64,000 nt of DNA from Sporomusa malonica (GTDB lineage: Bacteria; Bacillota; Negativicutes; Sporomusales; Sporomusaceae), in the NCBI RefSeq assembly GCF_900176355.1, contig NZ_FWXI01000017.1, positions 1-64,000 on the forward strand, given 5' to 3'. Both the position numbers and the translations under genes were made by a program. Below the pieces are notes generated by a model. The model was given only the letters and a program-made list of their open reading frames with translations. It was not told where the DNA came from and searched no databases. Below, piece after piece: positions 8,949-17,490 of this stretch. Each line of letters begins with the position of its first letter. Position 1 is the first letter of the stretch.

Positions 8949-9858
8949 CAACAAGGGTAAAACAACGATTGATATAGCCGACCGGAAGCTTAAGATCGGC
9001 AACCTTGACAAAATATTCTATTCCGCCACTGGCTTTACCAAAGGACAAATGCTTGACTACTATATTCGCATTGCGCCTGTTCTCCTACCCCACCTTGCCA
9101 ACCGGCCGCTAACTATGAAGCGTTATCCTAATGGTGCACAAGGCAAGTTCTTCTACCAAAAAGAATGCCCAGCCCACCGCCCTGAATGGATTAAAACTAT
9201 ACCTGTGTGGAGCGGTGGCAATAACCGCAATATCAACTTCTGCAATGCAGTTGATTTGCCAACATTGGTATGGGCTGCTAATTTGGCAGCACTTGAGCTA
9301 CACACCTCGCTATCTGTGGCTCCAGCAATAAACCAACCTTCGCTCCTTGTGTTCGACCTTGATCCAGGTCCGCCTGCTACAATTGTAGACTGCGCCCAAG
9401 TCGGCCTACTCTTAAAAGACTATTTCGACAGGCATAAACTGCAAAGTTTCCCCAAAACCTCAGGTTCCAAAGGATTGCAAATATATGTACCGCTTAATAC
9501 ACCAGTTAATTACGATACAACCAAGAACTTTGCTAGGGTGCTGGCTACCCGCTTTCAGGAAAAATATCCTGACCGGATTGTCGCCAATATGAAGAAGGTG
9601 CTGCGCACAGGTAAAGTCTTTATCGATTGGAGTCAAAATGATGAACACAAAACAACGGTTTGTGTTTATTCGCTCCGTGCCAAAGAACGTCCTACAATAT
9701 CCACGCCAGTGACCTGGGAAGAAGTTGCTAGCGTAGTAGAAGGAAAAAATCCCGATTTTCTAACCTTTGAAGCAGCGCAGGTACTCGATCGGGCGGCTAA
9801 ATTAGGGGACTTATTCTCCCCAGTACTTAGCCTTAAACAAAAACTGCCAGCTATATAA
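8938..9858 (+). CDS. ligD: LigD polymerase/primase module (stand-alone)
   Basis: 306 aa from the GTG at 8938, which has GGAGG about 10 nt upstream and overlaps ku by 11 nt. It belongs to the archaeo-eukaryotic primase family: LTMKRYPNG, FDLDPGP (catalytic DxD), SGSKGLQIYVPL, and VFIDWSQNDEHKTTV with the C-terminal Asp. In bacterial end joining it fills gaps with NTPs or dNTPs. Here it is a separate protein instead of part of a three-domain LigD. The overlap suggests translational coupling to ku. A reading from 8872 would lie inside ku and is not supported. Confidence 0.93.
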   Translation: MPSDNKGKTTIDIADRKLKIGNLDKIFYSATGFTKGQMLDYYIRIAPVLLPHLANRPLTMKRYPNGAQGKFFYQKECPAHRPEWIKTIPVWSGGNNRNINFCNAVDLPTLVWAANLAALELHTSLSVAPAINQPSLLVFDLDPGPPATIVDCAQVGLLLKDYFDRHKLQSFPKTSGSKGLQIYVPLNTPVNYDTTKNFARVLATRFQEKYPDRIVANMKKVLRTGKVFIDWSQNDEHKTTVCVYSLRAKERPTISTPVTWEEVASVVEGKNPDFLTFEAAQVLDRAAKLGDLFSPVLSLKQKLPAI

Positions 9859-10034
9859 AGAAAACACGGCTTGCGCCGAGACTTTGGCGAAAGCGGAAGC
9901 CGATGTTGCCCTTATCCAGACGGAAAGTTATACTTTCTTACAGGATAAAGAAAACACGGCTTGCGCCGAGCCTCTGGCGACGGCGGAAGTCGATGTTGCC
10001 CTTATCCAGGAGAAAGTTATACTTTATATCAGGA
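9855..10034. repeat. two-copy tandem repeat of a 90-bp structured unit
   Basis: Copy 1 (9855-9944) and copy 2 (9945-10034) both start ATAAAGAAAACACGGCTTGC and differ at only a few positions, mostly in the second half. Each unit can form two hairpins. One is GGCTT..GCC / GGC..AAGCC, around the GCGCCGAG..TGGCG core. The other is TTATCC..GAAAGT-TAT-ACTTTC..GGATAA, clear in copy 1 and weaker in copy 2. Copy 1 begins at the stop codon of the polymerase gene. It is not a CRISPR: there is no spacer and the unit is long. It looks like a dispersed intergenic repeat of unknown role. Confidence 0.75.
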
Positions 10035-10050
10035 TAGTAAAGAGACATAC

Positions 10051-10083
10051 AAAAACCGCCGTTTATTGATAACGGCGGCTTTT
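10051..10083. terminator. bidirectional terminator between the end-joining operon and pckA
   Basis: Stem CCGCCGTT/AACGGCGG (10056-10063, 10071-10078) flanked by AAAAA on the left and CTTTTAT on the right, so it ends pckA on the minus strand and the repeat/ligD side on the plus strand. Confidence 0.88.
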
Positions 10084-10086
10084 ATA

Positions 10087-11622
10087 CTAACCCTTGGGTC
10101 CGGCGGCAGCAATTTCAGCCGGAATAGCTTGACTGAAGCTGCCGGAGTTTTTAACAAATAACTGGGCCAATTCCTGGGCCTTACGATCATAAGCCGCTTT
10201 ATCAACCCAGGTATTACGCGGCACAAGAATTTCAGAAGGTACGCCCGGACAGCTTGCCGGCACATAAACATTGAATATAGGATCAAGCTGGTATGGCACT
10301 TGTTCGAGGTGCCCCTCGATGGCTGCTGTTACCATTGCACGGGTATAGGACAGCTTCATGCGGCTGCCAACACCGTAGGGTCCACCTGACCAGCCTGTAT
10401 TAATTAAGAATACGTTGGTTTCATGACGTTTGAGTTTTTCTCCCAGGAGTTCAGCATACCTCAGGGCCGACAGTGGCAAAAACGGTGCGCCAAAACAAGC
10501 GGAGAAGGTAGCTTGGGGTTCAGTAATGCCGCGCTCGGTACCAGCAAGCTTGCTGGTGTAACCTGACAAGAAATGGTACATGGCTTGCTCAGCATTCAGC
10601 TTGGCAATTGGCGGTAACACCCCAAAGGCATCGGCTGTTAAGAACACAATTGTTTTCGGATGGCCAGCTACCCCGGGAATGAGTGCATTAGGTATATAGT
10701 CTACCGGATAAGCTACCCTGGTATTTTCTGTGATCGAGTCATCAGCGAAGTCTGGCATGCGGGTTGCCGGATCAATCACTACATTTTCCAACACAGCCCC
10801 AAACCGAATGGCTTCCCAAATCTGCGGCTCTGTCTCATGTTTGAGACCAATACACTTAGCATAACAGCCACCTTCAACATTGAAAATGCCTTCATCACTC
10901 CAGCCATGCTCATCATCACCAATCAAATGGCGATCTGGATCGGCTGACAAGGTCGTTTTGCCGGTACCGCTTAGCCCGAAAAATAAGGCCGAATCTCCTT
11001 TGGTACCTACATTGGCCGAGCAGTGCATAGATAAAATGTCTCGCTCAGGCAAGATATAGTTCATAACAGTAAATATGGATTTTTTCATTTCCCCTGCATA
11101 GTGGGTGCCGCCGATAAGTACTAACCGCTGTTCAAAATTAAGAACAATAAAAGCCTCTGAAGCAGTACCATCAATGGCTGGATCAGCTTTAAACCCAGGG
11201 AGGCAAACTACTTTATAGTCAGGAGTAGCTTCGAGCTGTACTGAGGCTGGACGGATAAACAGCTGGTGCACAAATAAATTTTGCCAGGCAAATTCATTCA
11301 CAAACTGAACACTAATCCGGTTTTTAGGCTCAGCACCAGCAAAACCATTAAAAATAAATACTTCCCGGTTCTGCACATAGGCCATCATTCGATTATACAA
11401 CTGATTAAATTTATCAGTTGAAAACGGCTTATTAGCATTCCAAGCAATTTTATCATGCACCGCAGGCGAGTCAACAACAAATTTATCATTTGGCGAGCGG
11501 CCTGTATATTTGCCAGTGGTAACTTGCAGCGCGCCAGTGGCAGTGAGTTGTCCCTCGCCCCGCCTAATAGCTGCTTCTACTAATTGTGCTGGACTTAAGT
11601 TATAATGTACATTCCCGTTCAT
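10087..11622 (-). CDS. pckA: phosphoenolpyruvate carboxykinase (ATP)
   Basis: 511 aa. It carries the full ATP-PEPCK signature: [11 protein letters not shown] near residue 45, the P-loop [16 protein letters not shown] at about 218, kinase-2 LIGDDEHGW directly after, and [15 protein letters not shown] near 410. It interconverts oxaloacetate + ATP with PEP + CO2 + ADP; in fermenters it may run in either direction. AGGGAG lies about 8 nt before the ATG. A TATAAT-containing promoter lies at 11670-11698. Confidence 0.96.
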   Translation of the reverse strand: MNGNVHYNLSPAQLVEAAIRRGEGQLTATGALQVTTGKYTGRSPNDKFVVDSPAVHDKIAWNANKPFSTDKFNQLYNRMMAYVQNREVFIFNGFAGAEPKNRISVQFVNEFAWQNLFVHQLFIRPASVQLEATPDYKVVCLPGFKADPAIDGTASEAFIVLNFEQRLVLIGGTHYAGEMKKSIFTVMNYILPERDILSMHCSANVGTKGDSALFFGLSGTGKTTLSADPDRHLIGDDEHGWSDEGIFNVEGGCYAKCIGLKHETEPQIWEAIRFGAVLENVVIDPATRMPDFADDSITENTRVAYPVDYIPNALIPGVAGHPKTIVFLTADAFGVLPPIAKLNAEQAMYHFLSGYTSKLAGTERGITEPQATFSACFGAPFLPLSALRYAELLGEKLKRHETNVFLINTGWSGGPYGVGSRMKLSYTRAMVTAAIEGHLEQVPYQLDPIFNVYVPASCPGVPSEILVPRNTWVDKAAYDRKAQELAQLFVKNSGSFSQAIPAEIAAAGPKG

Positions 11623-11669
11623 GCTCCATACTCCCTTTCACATATCGCAGTTCTCGGCTAGCCTATATC

Positions 11670-11698
11670 ATTATAACATAAGTATTTTGTATACAGAA
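11670..11698 (-). promoter_or_regulatory. probable promoter of pckA
   Basis: Minus strand TATAAT (11675-11670) preceded by TG one base upstream (extended -10), with a poor -35 TTCTGT 17 bp away. Confidence 0.5.
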
Positions 11699-11770
11699 TC
11701 ATTATTTTGTTATTTTTTTATGTTTTTTTTGCATGTAGTATTTACTAATCAACTCAATAGTGTAACATTA

Positions 11771-13267
11771 TTAGATATCCAACTCAATTTTTACGACACT
11801 TGGCATATCCTGCTTCTCACATACACGTGGATGGCGAACAAGCTTATGTTCAAGTTCAGCAAGTGCCGGGGGCACTGGTCTGTTAATTATTTTAGCCAAG
11901 TCATTTAAGACGGCAAATTCAGATTTACCGGCAAGGCTGTCACTGCCAGCTAAAGCGGTAAGTACTGTCTCATTAAACTTAAACGGACTGGCTGTAGAAA
12001 CTATAATAGCAGGGGTAACATCACCTGATTGACGGCGGTATTTTTCAGCAACCTTCCACGCAACCGCAGTGTGCGGATCAAGAGCATAGCCATGCTCCTT
12101 ATATACCTGACCAATTGTAGCGGCCGTCTCCTCGTCACCTACCCAACCTGCCGGAAATGCTTTCTGGATGGTAGCTAAAAGCTCATCGGAAACTCTATAT
12201 TGACCTGTGCTATTTAATTCTGCCATCCACTCACTGACTGCTGCCGAATTCCCCCCTGCTATATGGTATAGCAGCCTTTCCAAATTGCTTGAGATAAGGA
12301 TATCCATTGAGGGGGAATAGGTTTTGTGGAACTGGCGGTTGCGACTATACACGCCTGTTGTGAGGAAATCTGTCAGTACATTATTACTATTTGACGCACA
12401 AATTAGCTTATTAACCGGTAATCCCATCAACTTGGCGTAATAACCGGCCAGAATGTTACCGAAATTACCTGTCGGAACAACAAAGTTAACCAAAGTCCCC
12501 TGCGTGATGTGCTTATCCCTTACCAAATCGGCGTAGGCGCTGAAATAGTATACAATTTGAGGAACAAGCCGCCCCCAGTTGATCGAGTTGGCCGACGACA
12601 GCTTATAACCATGTTCAGCAAGTGAGGCATTATAGGCACTGTCGCTGAAAATATGCTTAACCCCTGTCTGGGCGTCATCAAAATTCCCCTTTACCGCCAT
12701 GACTCTGAGATTATTGCCTTCCTGGGTAATCATCTGTAGTCGCTGGATCTGGCTAACGCCATCCTCAGGGTAAAACACCATGACCCGCGTCTGCTCAACA
12801 TCCTTAAAACCTTCAAGAGCCGCTTTACCGGTATCGCCTGATGTTGCAACTAAAATAACAATCTCAGCTTGTTCGCCAATTTTCTTGAGCGCACAGGATA
12901 AGAGCCTGGGCAATAGCTGCAACGCCATATCTTTGAAAGCACTGGTCGGGCCATGCCACAATTCCAAAGCAAAAGTTCCATCAGTTATCTTTATGACCGG
13001 AGCTACATCAGTATTCGAAAATTTTTCGCTGCTGTAAGCACCTGCTACACAATCTGTTAGTTCAGCAGCAGTATAATCAGGTAAAAACAAGCGTAAAATG
13101 GCTTCAGCTCGCACTTGGTACGTAAGAGGAGTCAGTCTGGTTAAAAATTCCCCGTCTACCGATGGAATGGCTTCTGGTACAAACAACCCCCCATCAGGGG
13201 CTATTCCCCGAGCAATGGCCTGAGCCGCCGTCAGCTTCTCGGCTGCACCGCGTGTACTAACATACAT
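11771..13267 (-). CDS. thrC: threonine synthase
   Basis: 498 aa, the long E. coli-type form. Start YVSTRG..AIARGIAPDGGLFVPE; the PLP lysine lies in HGPTSAFKDMALQ (about residue 112); phosphate loop VATSGDTGKAALEG; FVVPTGNFGNILAGYYAKLMGLP later. It converts O-phosphohomoserine to threonine. AGGAAGGAG lies 9 nt before the ATG. The neighbouring genes upstream are tRNA-editing-type proteins, not other threonine-pathway genes. Confidence 0.95.
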   Translation of the reverse strand: MYVSTRGAAEKLTAAQAIARGIAPDGGLFVPEAIPSVDGEFLTRLTPLTYQVRAEAILRLFLPDYTAAELTDCVAGAYSSEKFSNTDVAPVIKITDGTFALELWHGPTSAFKDMALQLLPRLLSCALKKIGEQAEIVILVATSGDTGKAALEGFKDVEQTRVMVFYPEDGVSQIQRLQMITQEGNNLRVMAVKGNFDDAQTGVKHIFSDSAYNASLAEHGYKLSSANSINWGRLVPQIVYYFSAYADLVRDKHITQGTLVNFVVPTGNFGNILAGYYAKLMGLPVNKLICASNSNNVLTDFLTTGVYSRNRQFHKTYSPSMDILISSNLERLLYHIAGGNSAAVSEWMAELNSTGQYRVSDELLATIQKAFPAGWVGDEETAATIGQVYKEHGYALDPHTAVAWKVAEKYRRQSGDVTPAIIVSTASPFKFNETVLTALAGSDSLAGKSEFAVLNDLAKIINRPVPPALAELEHKLVRHPRVCEKQDMPSVVKIELDI

Positions 13268-13306
13268 AATAAATTACTCCTTCCTGTAGGGCAAATATAA
13301 CGACAA

Positions 13307-13978
13307 TTACTCTGTATGAGCAATATACTTTCCTGTAACCGTCCCGCCATTATAGCAAACAAGCATCTCAGCGACAAAATCAAGTATTTCCTGCAACTCG
13401 TCAGCACCGGCGCTTTCATCGGCGTAGACAACCGCCAAGAGATTGCGGGTTGCCAGCGTAACTGCGGTTCGGCGCGCATCTGATGTAGGGTTGCCGAACA
13501 CACCTTCACCGTCTGTCAGGAACGGCTTATTCTCCGTCGAGACAGTCTTACCGGCTATATTAATATAACTGCCTTCGTGAGCCCGCATATACACAACATC
13601 CCCAGTTATTTGGTCCAAATCATATAGGCCAAACGGCAATAAGTATTTTATCGAACAATAATTATTTACATCCACCGCGCTATTTACATAATATAAATCC
13701 TTCTTTTGCAGCACCCGCCGCACCAGCGCTTCAGACGCTGGACGATAACGGGACGGATCAAAATCAAGCTTCTTATACATAGAACGAACTGCTAAAACCC
13801 GGGGAACCTTCGTCAATACCTCTAGGTTATATGCTTTAGCCACTTCTGCTTGCAGTTGGGCAAACTCCTGGCTCAAGGCAGGCGGTGTTCCCCTGACAAC
13901 GACGTTATTGATGGTTAGATAACCTAACCTGCAATTGGGAACAACGTGGCTAATGCTTTCATTAATAGCAATTTTCAT
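13307..13978 (-). CDS. stand-alone B3/B4 tRNA-editing-type domain protein
   Basis: 223 aa from the ATG at 13978 (GGGGGGAG 9 nt upstream; the longer reading to 14050 has no site and overlaps the upstream gene). Features such as RGTPPALSQEF, VRSMYKKLDFDPSRYRPASEAL, LYYVNSAVDVNNYCSIKYLLPFGLYDLD and GNPTSDARRTAVT match the free-standing form of the PheRS beta-subunit B3/B4 domain. In PheRS that domain hydrolyses Tyr-tRNA(Phe); the substrate of the stand-alone form is not established. It sits between thrC and a YbaK-type deacylase. Confidence 0.87.
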   Translation of the reverse strand: MKIAINESISHVVPNCRLGYLTINNVVVRGTPPALSQEFAQLQAEVAKAYNLEVLTKVPRVLAVRSMYKKLDFDPSRYRPASEALVRRVLQKKDLYYVNSAVDVNNYCSIKYLLPFGLYDLDQITGDVVYMRAHEGSYINIAGKTVSTENKPFLTDGEGVFGNPTSDARRTAVTLATRNLLAVVYADESAGADELQEILDFVAEMLVCYNGGTVTGKYIAHTE

Positions 13979-14018
13979 AGAAAAAGACTCCCCCCGGACA
14001 TTTAAATCATAGGCCATA

Positions 14019-14489
14019 TCAGTTGCGGGCAATTGTACACAATTTAGCATTTATGGCCTGTGCCAGTTTATCAGGAGCAACAACAATCTGACAGCCCCTG
14101 ATACCGGCGCTAACGGCAATTATTGGCCAATTACAGGCACTTTCATCCAAAAACACCGGATAGCGTTTTTTCGGCCCAAGCGGCGAAACTCCGCCTCTTA
14201 CGTATCCAGTCAGCGGTTGCACCTCTTTTAGCGGCACCATCTCTACTTTTTTATTACCGCTGGCTGCGGCCAATGCCTTGAGATCTAATTCGGCAGCGCC
14301 AGGAATACAGGCCATGATAACACCTGTCTTGTCGCCCCTAGCCACCAAGGTCTTAAAGACCTGACCATGTGGCATACCAATCTTATCTGCGACATTTTGC
14401 GCGCTTAAATCAGTTTCATCTACCTTGTATTCACTAAGCTCATATTCAATTTTAAGACCATCTAATATTCTAGCAGCATTTGTCTTCAT
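14019..14489 (-). CDS. ybaK: YbaK/EbsC-type Cys-tRNA(Pro) deacylase
   Basis: 156 aa from the ATG at 14489, 4 nt after the stop of the upstream gene. The YbaK fold is clear: MKTNAARILD at the start, QVFKTLVARGDKTGVIMACIPG with the catalytic Lys, then GYVRGGVSPLGPKK and the AVSAGIRGCQIVVAPDKLA strand. It frees tRNA(Pro) mischarged with Cys. The ribosome site (GAGTGA) is weak, so translation probably depends on coupling to the DUF362 gene. Confidence 0.9.
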   Translation of the reverse strand: MKTNAARILDGLKIEYELSEYKVDETDLSAQNVADKIGMPHGQVFKTLVARGDKTGVIMACIPGAAELDLKALAAASGNKKVEMVPLKEVQPLTGYVRGGVSPLGPKKRYPVFLDESACNWPIIAVSAGIRGCQIVVAPDKLAQAINAKLCTIARN

Positions 14490-14493
14490 GGCA

Positions 14494-15567
14494 TCACTCG
14501 ATAGTAATAAGCTTGTATTCGAGCGAGCCCATACCAATTTTTGCGGCATGCCCGATTTGAATCATCGCATCATGCTCAGCATACGACATTTCAGCCAACG
14601 ATTTGCCGTGAGCCTTAGCAGTAAGATCAACGGTCGCCTTATCGATCGCTACCGGATCACTGGACGCTAATATCCCAATATCCGGGATTAGTTTCGACTG
14701 TTTAACGCTAAAGCAATCGCAATCCTTGGTCATATCAATCAGCACATTAAAATAGAAGCACTTTCCCGGTTTGCCAATCACTGTCCCGTAGGCATGTTCC
14801 GCCATACTCCGCTGCATGAAACCGGATTCGGCATTCCAGTCGTACTTTACAGCATCAAATCGGCACACAGCCAGGCACTCGCCGCAGCCAATACATTTTT
14901 CGGTCACAATGAATGCTTTGCCACCTTGTTCAACAATAGCGTCCTGCGGACACCATTTGATGCACTTTTGACAAAACTGGCATGCTTTATCCCTGACTTC
15001 AGGCAGCATGGCCGAATGCTGACGCATTTTTCCCATGCGGCTAGCCAGCCCCATACCCATATTTTTTATACAGGCCCCCAGACCTGCAGCAGGATGGCCG
15101 GTCGGATGTGAAACAACTAATAAAGAATCGGCATTTAGAATTTCTCTTGCTACTTTTACCGATTTATGCAACTCTCCATCAACTATAACCTCATGTTCAG
15201 TATTGCCGGCCAATCCATCAGCCATAATGAACGGAGCACCTACATTTTCGATGCTAAAGCCGTGGTTATGGGCATGCAAGATATGTTTTACAGCGTTTTC
15301 ACGCTCACCTTTATATAAAGTAGAGGTTTCTGTAAGGAAGGGCTGACCGCCCATTGCTTTAGCCTTTTGCACCAATTCTTTTATCACTTCAGGCTTAACA
15401 TGGGTTGTATTTTTCCTTTCACCTACATGAACTTTTATTGCAACAAAATCATTACTACTGATTGCCTGAGCAGCACCGGAGGCTTCAAAAATTTTGGCCA
15501 TGGCTTTAGCTTGTTCACTTGTCGTCAAACCATCAGCCACTGGGATAAAATACACGTTTGTTGTCAC
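14494..15567 (-). CDS. DUF362 domain protein with two 4Fe-4S clusters
   Basis: 357 aa from the GTG at 15567 (GGAGGG 7 nt upstream; the in-frame TTG at 15582 overlaps that site). An N-terminal DUF362 domain (VAIKVHVGERKNTTHVKPE, ETSTLYKGERENA) is followed by a dicluster ferredoxin module at about residues 200-245, with CQFCQKCIKWCP and CIGCGECLAVC, then the rest of DUF362 (DIGILASSDPVAIDKATVDL). It is an electron-carrier-like protein whose reaction is unknown and is common in strict anaerobes. It is first in a three-gene unit with ybaK and the B3/B4 gene. Confidence 0.88.
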   Translation of the reverse strand: MTTNVYFIPVADGLTTSEQAKAMAKIFEASGAAQAISSNDFVAIKVHVGERKNTTHVKPEVIKELVQKAKAMGGQPFLTETSTLYKGERENAVKHILHAHNHGFSIENVGAPFIMADGLAGNTEHEVIVDGELHKSVKVAREILNADSLLVVSHPTGHPAAGLGACIKNMGMGLASRMGKMRQHSAMLPEVRDKACQFCQKCIKWCPQDAIVEQGGKAFIVTEKCIGCGECLAVCRFDAVKYDWNAESGFMQRSMAEHAYGTVIGKPGKCFYFNVLIDMTKDCDCFSVKQSKLIPDIGILASSDPVAIDKATVDLTAKAHGKSLAEMSYAEHDAMIQIGHAAKIGMGSLEYKLITIE

Positions 15568-15685
15568 GATCAGTCCCTCCAATTAGAATTTTTGTCCATA
15601 GCTTTTGCATTTTTTCACAGTATATAATTGTTTCCTCAATTTGTCAATAAACAGTACGAGCGCGGCAAGCCGCGCCCATACTCTC

Positions 15686-15943
15686 TTAATCGAGTGTCAT
15701 GTATTTTACTTTTACGTCGGGAATTTCTTTAAGTTCCTGCTCAATCTGATTGACCGGCACTTCCTCGCCGCATAACTGAAGTAATATGATGCCACTATTA
15801 GTACAACCACACACAGCGGCATCATGCAGTCCGAGACGTACCCGAATATGGCAACCGTATTTAGTCAGCACATCTTGGACCTTTATAGCAGTCTCCACAC
15901 GGTTGTCTTGGATAATGGCCATGATTGTCGAACAATTGGTCAT
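15686..15943 (-). CDS. ACT-like / TM1266-type small putative regulator
   Basis: 85 aa from the ATG at 15943 (GGGAGG 8 nt upstream). The pattern (I-M-A-I-I-Q-D-N-R....VLTKYGCHIRVRLGLHD, SGIILLQLCGE, LKEIPDVKVKYM) matches the ~80-aa ferredoxin-fold proteins annotated as iron-only hydrogenase system regulators (TM1266 type). No hydrogenase gene is in the window, so the target is open. A GC-rich stem GCGCGGC/GCCGCGC just downstream (about 15660-15676) may end transcription, but it lacks a clean T run. Confidence 0.6.
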   Translation of the reverse strand: MTNCSTIMAIIQDNRVETAIKVQDVLTKYGCHIRVRLGLHDAAVCGCTNSGIILLQLCGEEVPVNQIEQELKEIPDVKVKYMTLD

Positions 15944-16143
15944 TAGTAACACCTCCCAAATATCTTCGTATAATACTTATCCACTAATTATAAAAATCCT
16001 GCTTGTTTCCAACATAAATCAGCAAATTTTTCCATTCAAATTTATTTAGAAAACATAGAGGATTTCTCCTTATTATGTGGAAATATTCTCTAATATATTT
16101 GTCGTTTTTTCTCCTTCTGTGTAACAATTGTATCGAGGTGCTT

Positions 16144-17220
16144 ATGCGTGAAATTACTGATGAAAAACGTAAGATTATCGAACACCGGACTGATTTTCTA
16201 GTTCCTGGAATGGAGCTAGCGCATGATATCTGCTCAGCCGACGGAAAAATTCTGTTTGCTAAGAATAGTATTATCAGCCAGCATAATATTCAAAAATTGG
16301 GTAACTGGCAGATTCCAAAGGTTTTTGTCTATGCGGAAGTCACTGCTGCCAATCCTATTGTCGACCCGAAAATTCAGAAGTTCCTCAATACATACAACCA
16401 GTCAGTCCTTGTTGTGCAAAAAGCATTTGATGATATCAGAGCTACACAGAAAGTTCCGCTTGACACCTTTACTGCCACAGCCGCTGATATTGCGGAAAGT
16501 GTTACCGAAGCTGGCAATGTGATTGACCGGCTCTACAACCTGCCGCCCTGTGATGATTACACCATGTATCACAGTGTTAACGTCAGCGCCATCTCAGCCC
16601 TTATTGCCACTTGGCTAAAATTCCCGCCAGAACAAGTGAACGCAATTTCTCTGGCCGGTTTATTGCATGATGTCGGCAAGTCACTCTTACCTCCTGAACT
16701 CTTACATAAGCCTTATAAACTGTCACCAGAAGAATATGAGCAATATAGGAAGCATGTTTCCTACGGTTATGAGCTTGTCAGCAAAATCCCCGATATATCT
16801 CAAAGCATCACGGCCGCCGTTTTTCAGCATCATGAGCGGCGGGACGGTAGTGGATATCCTGGTGGAATTACTGATTATTACATCCATCCATATGCCAAAA
16901 TAATTGCTGTAGCAGATTTATATGACGAAGGCCTGACCATTAATCGTGAGAACCCGCAGTCCATGCTAAGCCCTTACTGCAGCCTGCAGAAACTCTGGGA
17001 TGAGGTTTACCGACTTGATCCTAAGGCATGTATCACCTTTGCTGATACCATGGCTGATTTTCTCTCAGGTAACCGGGTGATGCTCACTGATGGGCGTGAG
17101 GGCCGAGTGGTATTTATCAATAAAAAGAAACCCTCTTCATCCATGGTTCAGCTTGATGACGGATCGGTAGTTGATCTATCAGAACATCCTGAAGTATATA
17201 TTCATTATGTAGTACGCTAA
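16144..17220 (+). CDS. HD-GYP domain phosphohydrolase
   Basis: 358 aa from the ATG at 16144 (GAGGTG just upstream). An N-terminal ~110-residue module (VPGMELAHDICSADGKILFAKNSIIS, like DUF3391 regions) precedes a complete HD-GYP domain: HSVNVSAISALIA, LLHDVGKSLLP, HHERRDGSGYPGG, then the ADLYD helix. HD-GYP enzymes degrade cyclic di-GMP; the HD, HHE and GYP residues needed for metal and ligand are all present. The C-terminal ~50 residues form a small beta domain. A longer start at 16075 would add a hydrophobic stretch with LLLC; I consider it less likely, but GAGG lies 13 nt before it. Confidence 0.88.
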   Translation: MREITDEKRKIIEHRTDFLVPGMELAHDICSADGKILFAKNSIISQHNIQKLGNWQIPKVFVYAEVTAANPIVDPKIQKFLNTYNQSVLVVQKAFDDIRATQKVPLDTFTATAADIAESVTEAGNVIDRLYNLPPCDDYTMYHSVNVSAISALIATWLKFPPEQVNAISLAGLLHDVGKSLLPPELLHKPYKLSPEEYEQYRKHVSYGYELVSKIPDISQSITAAVFQHHERRDGSGYPGGITDYYIHPYAKIIAVADLYDEGLTINRENPQSMLSPYCSLQKLWDEVYRLDPKACITFADTMADFLSGNRVMLTDGREGRVVFINKKKPSSSMVQLDDGSVVDLSEHPEVYIHYVVR

Positions 17221-17222
17221 TA

Positions 17223-17258
17223 GAAAGCTGCCATTTCATTCATGGTGGCTTTCTTAAT
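17223..17258 (+). terminator. terminator of the HD-GYP gene
   Basis: Eleven-bp stem GAAAGCTGCCA/TGGTGGCTTTC with two G-U pairs, followed by TTAATTATATT; the T run is modest. Confidence 0.65.
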
Positions 17259-17372
17259 TATATTGTATTATTTTACTCACGCTGACTCAACCGACTGTTG
17301 TTTGAATAGAATATCACGCAAGATTCGAACATTGTCTGGGGAGTGCATAACTTTCCTTTATAACAGTAAGTC

Positions 17373-17396
17373 TATTTGTTACCATAGTAACAAATA
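17373..17396. promoter_or_regulatory. perfect palindrome upstream of nadE (operator candidate)
   Basis: TATTTGTTAC-CATA-GTAACAAATA: a perfect 10-bp inverted repeat with a 4-bp centre, 95 bp before the nadE start. No T run follows, so it is more operator-like than terminator-like. The binding protein is unknown. Confidence 0.55.
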
Positions 17397-17490
17397 ATAC
17401 AGTCCTATTAGCATTTTTTTGAAGGACAAGCGCTGGCTGGCAGCGAAAAGAACACTGCATGTCATTTGTACGATTTGAGGTGAATGGTTT

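Noticed and set aside
9855..10034. CRISPR array
   Set aside because: Only two directly adjacent 90-bp units with no spacers.
16075..16143. N-terminal lipoprotein-like extension of the HD-GYP protein
   Set aside because: The start at 16144 has a closer ribosome site and gives the usual N terminus; kept only as an alternative.
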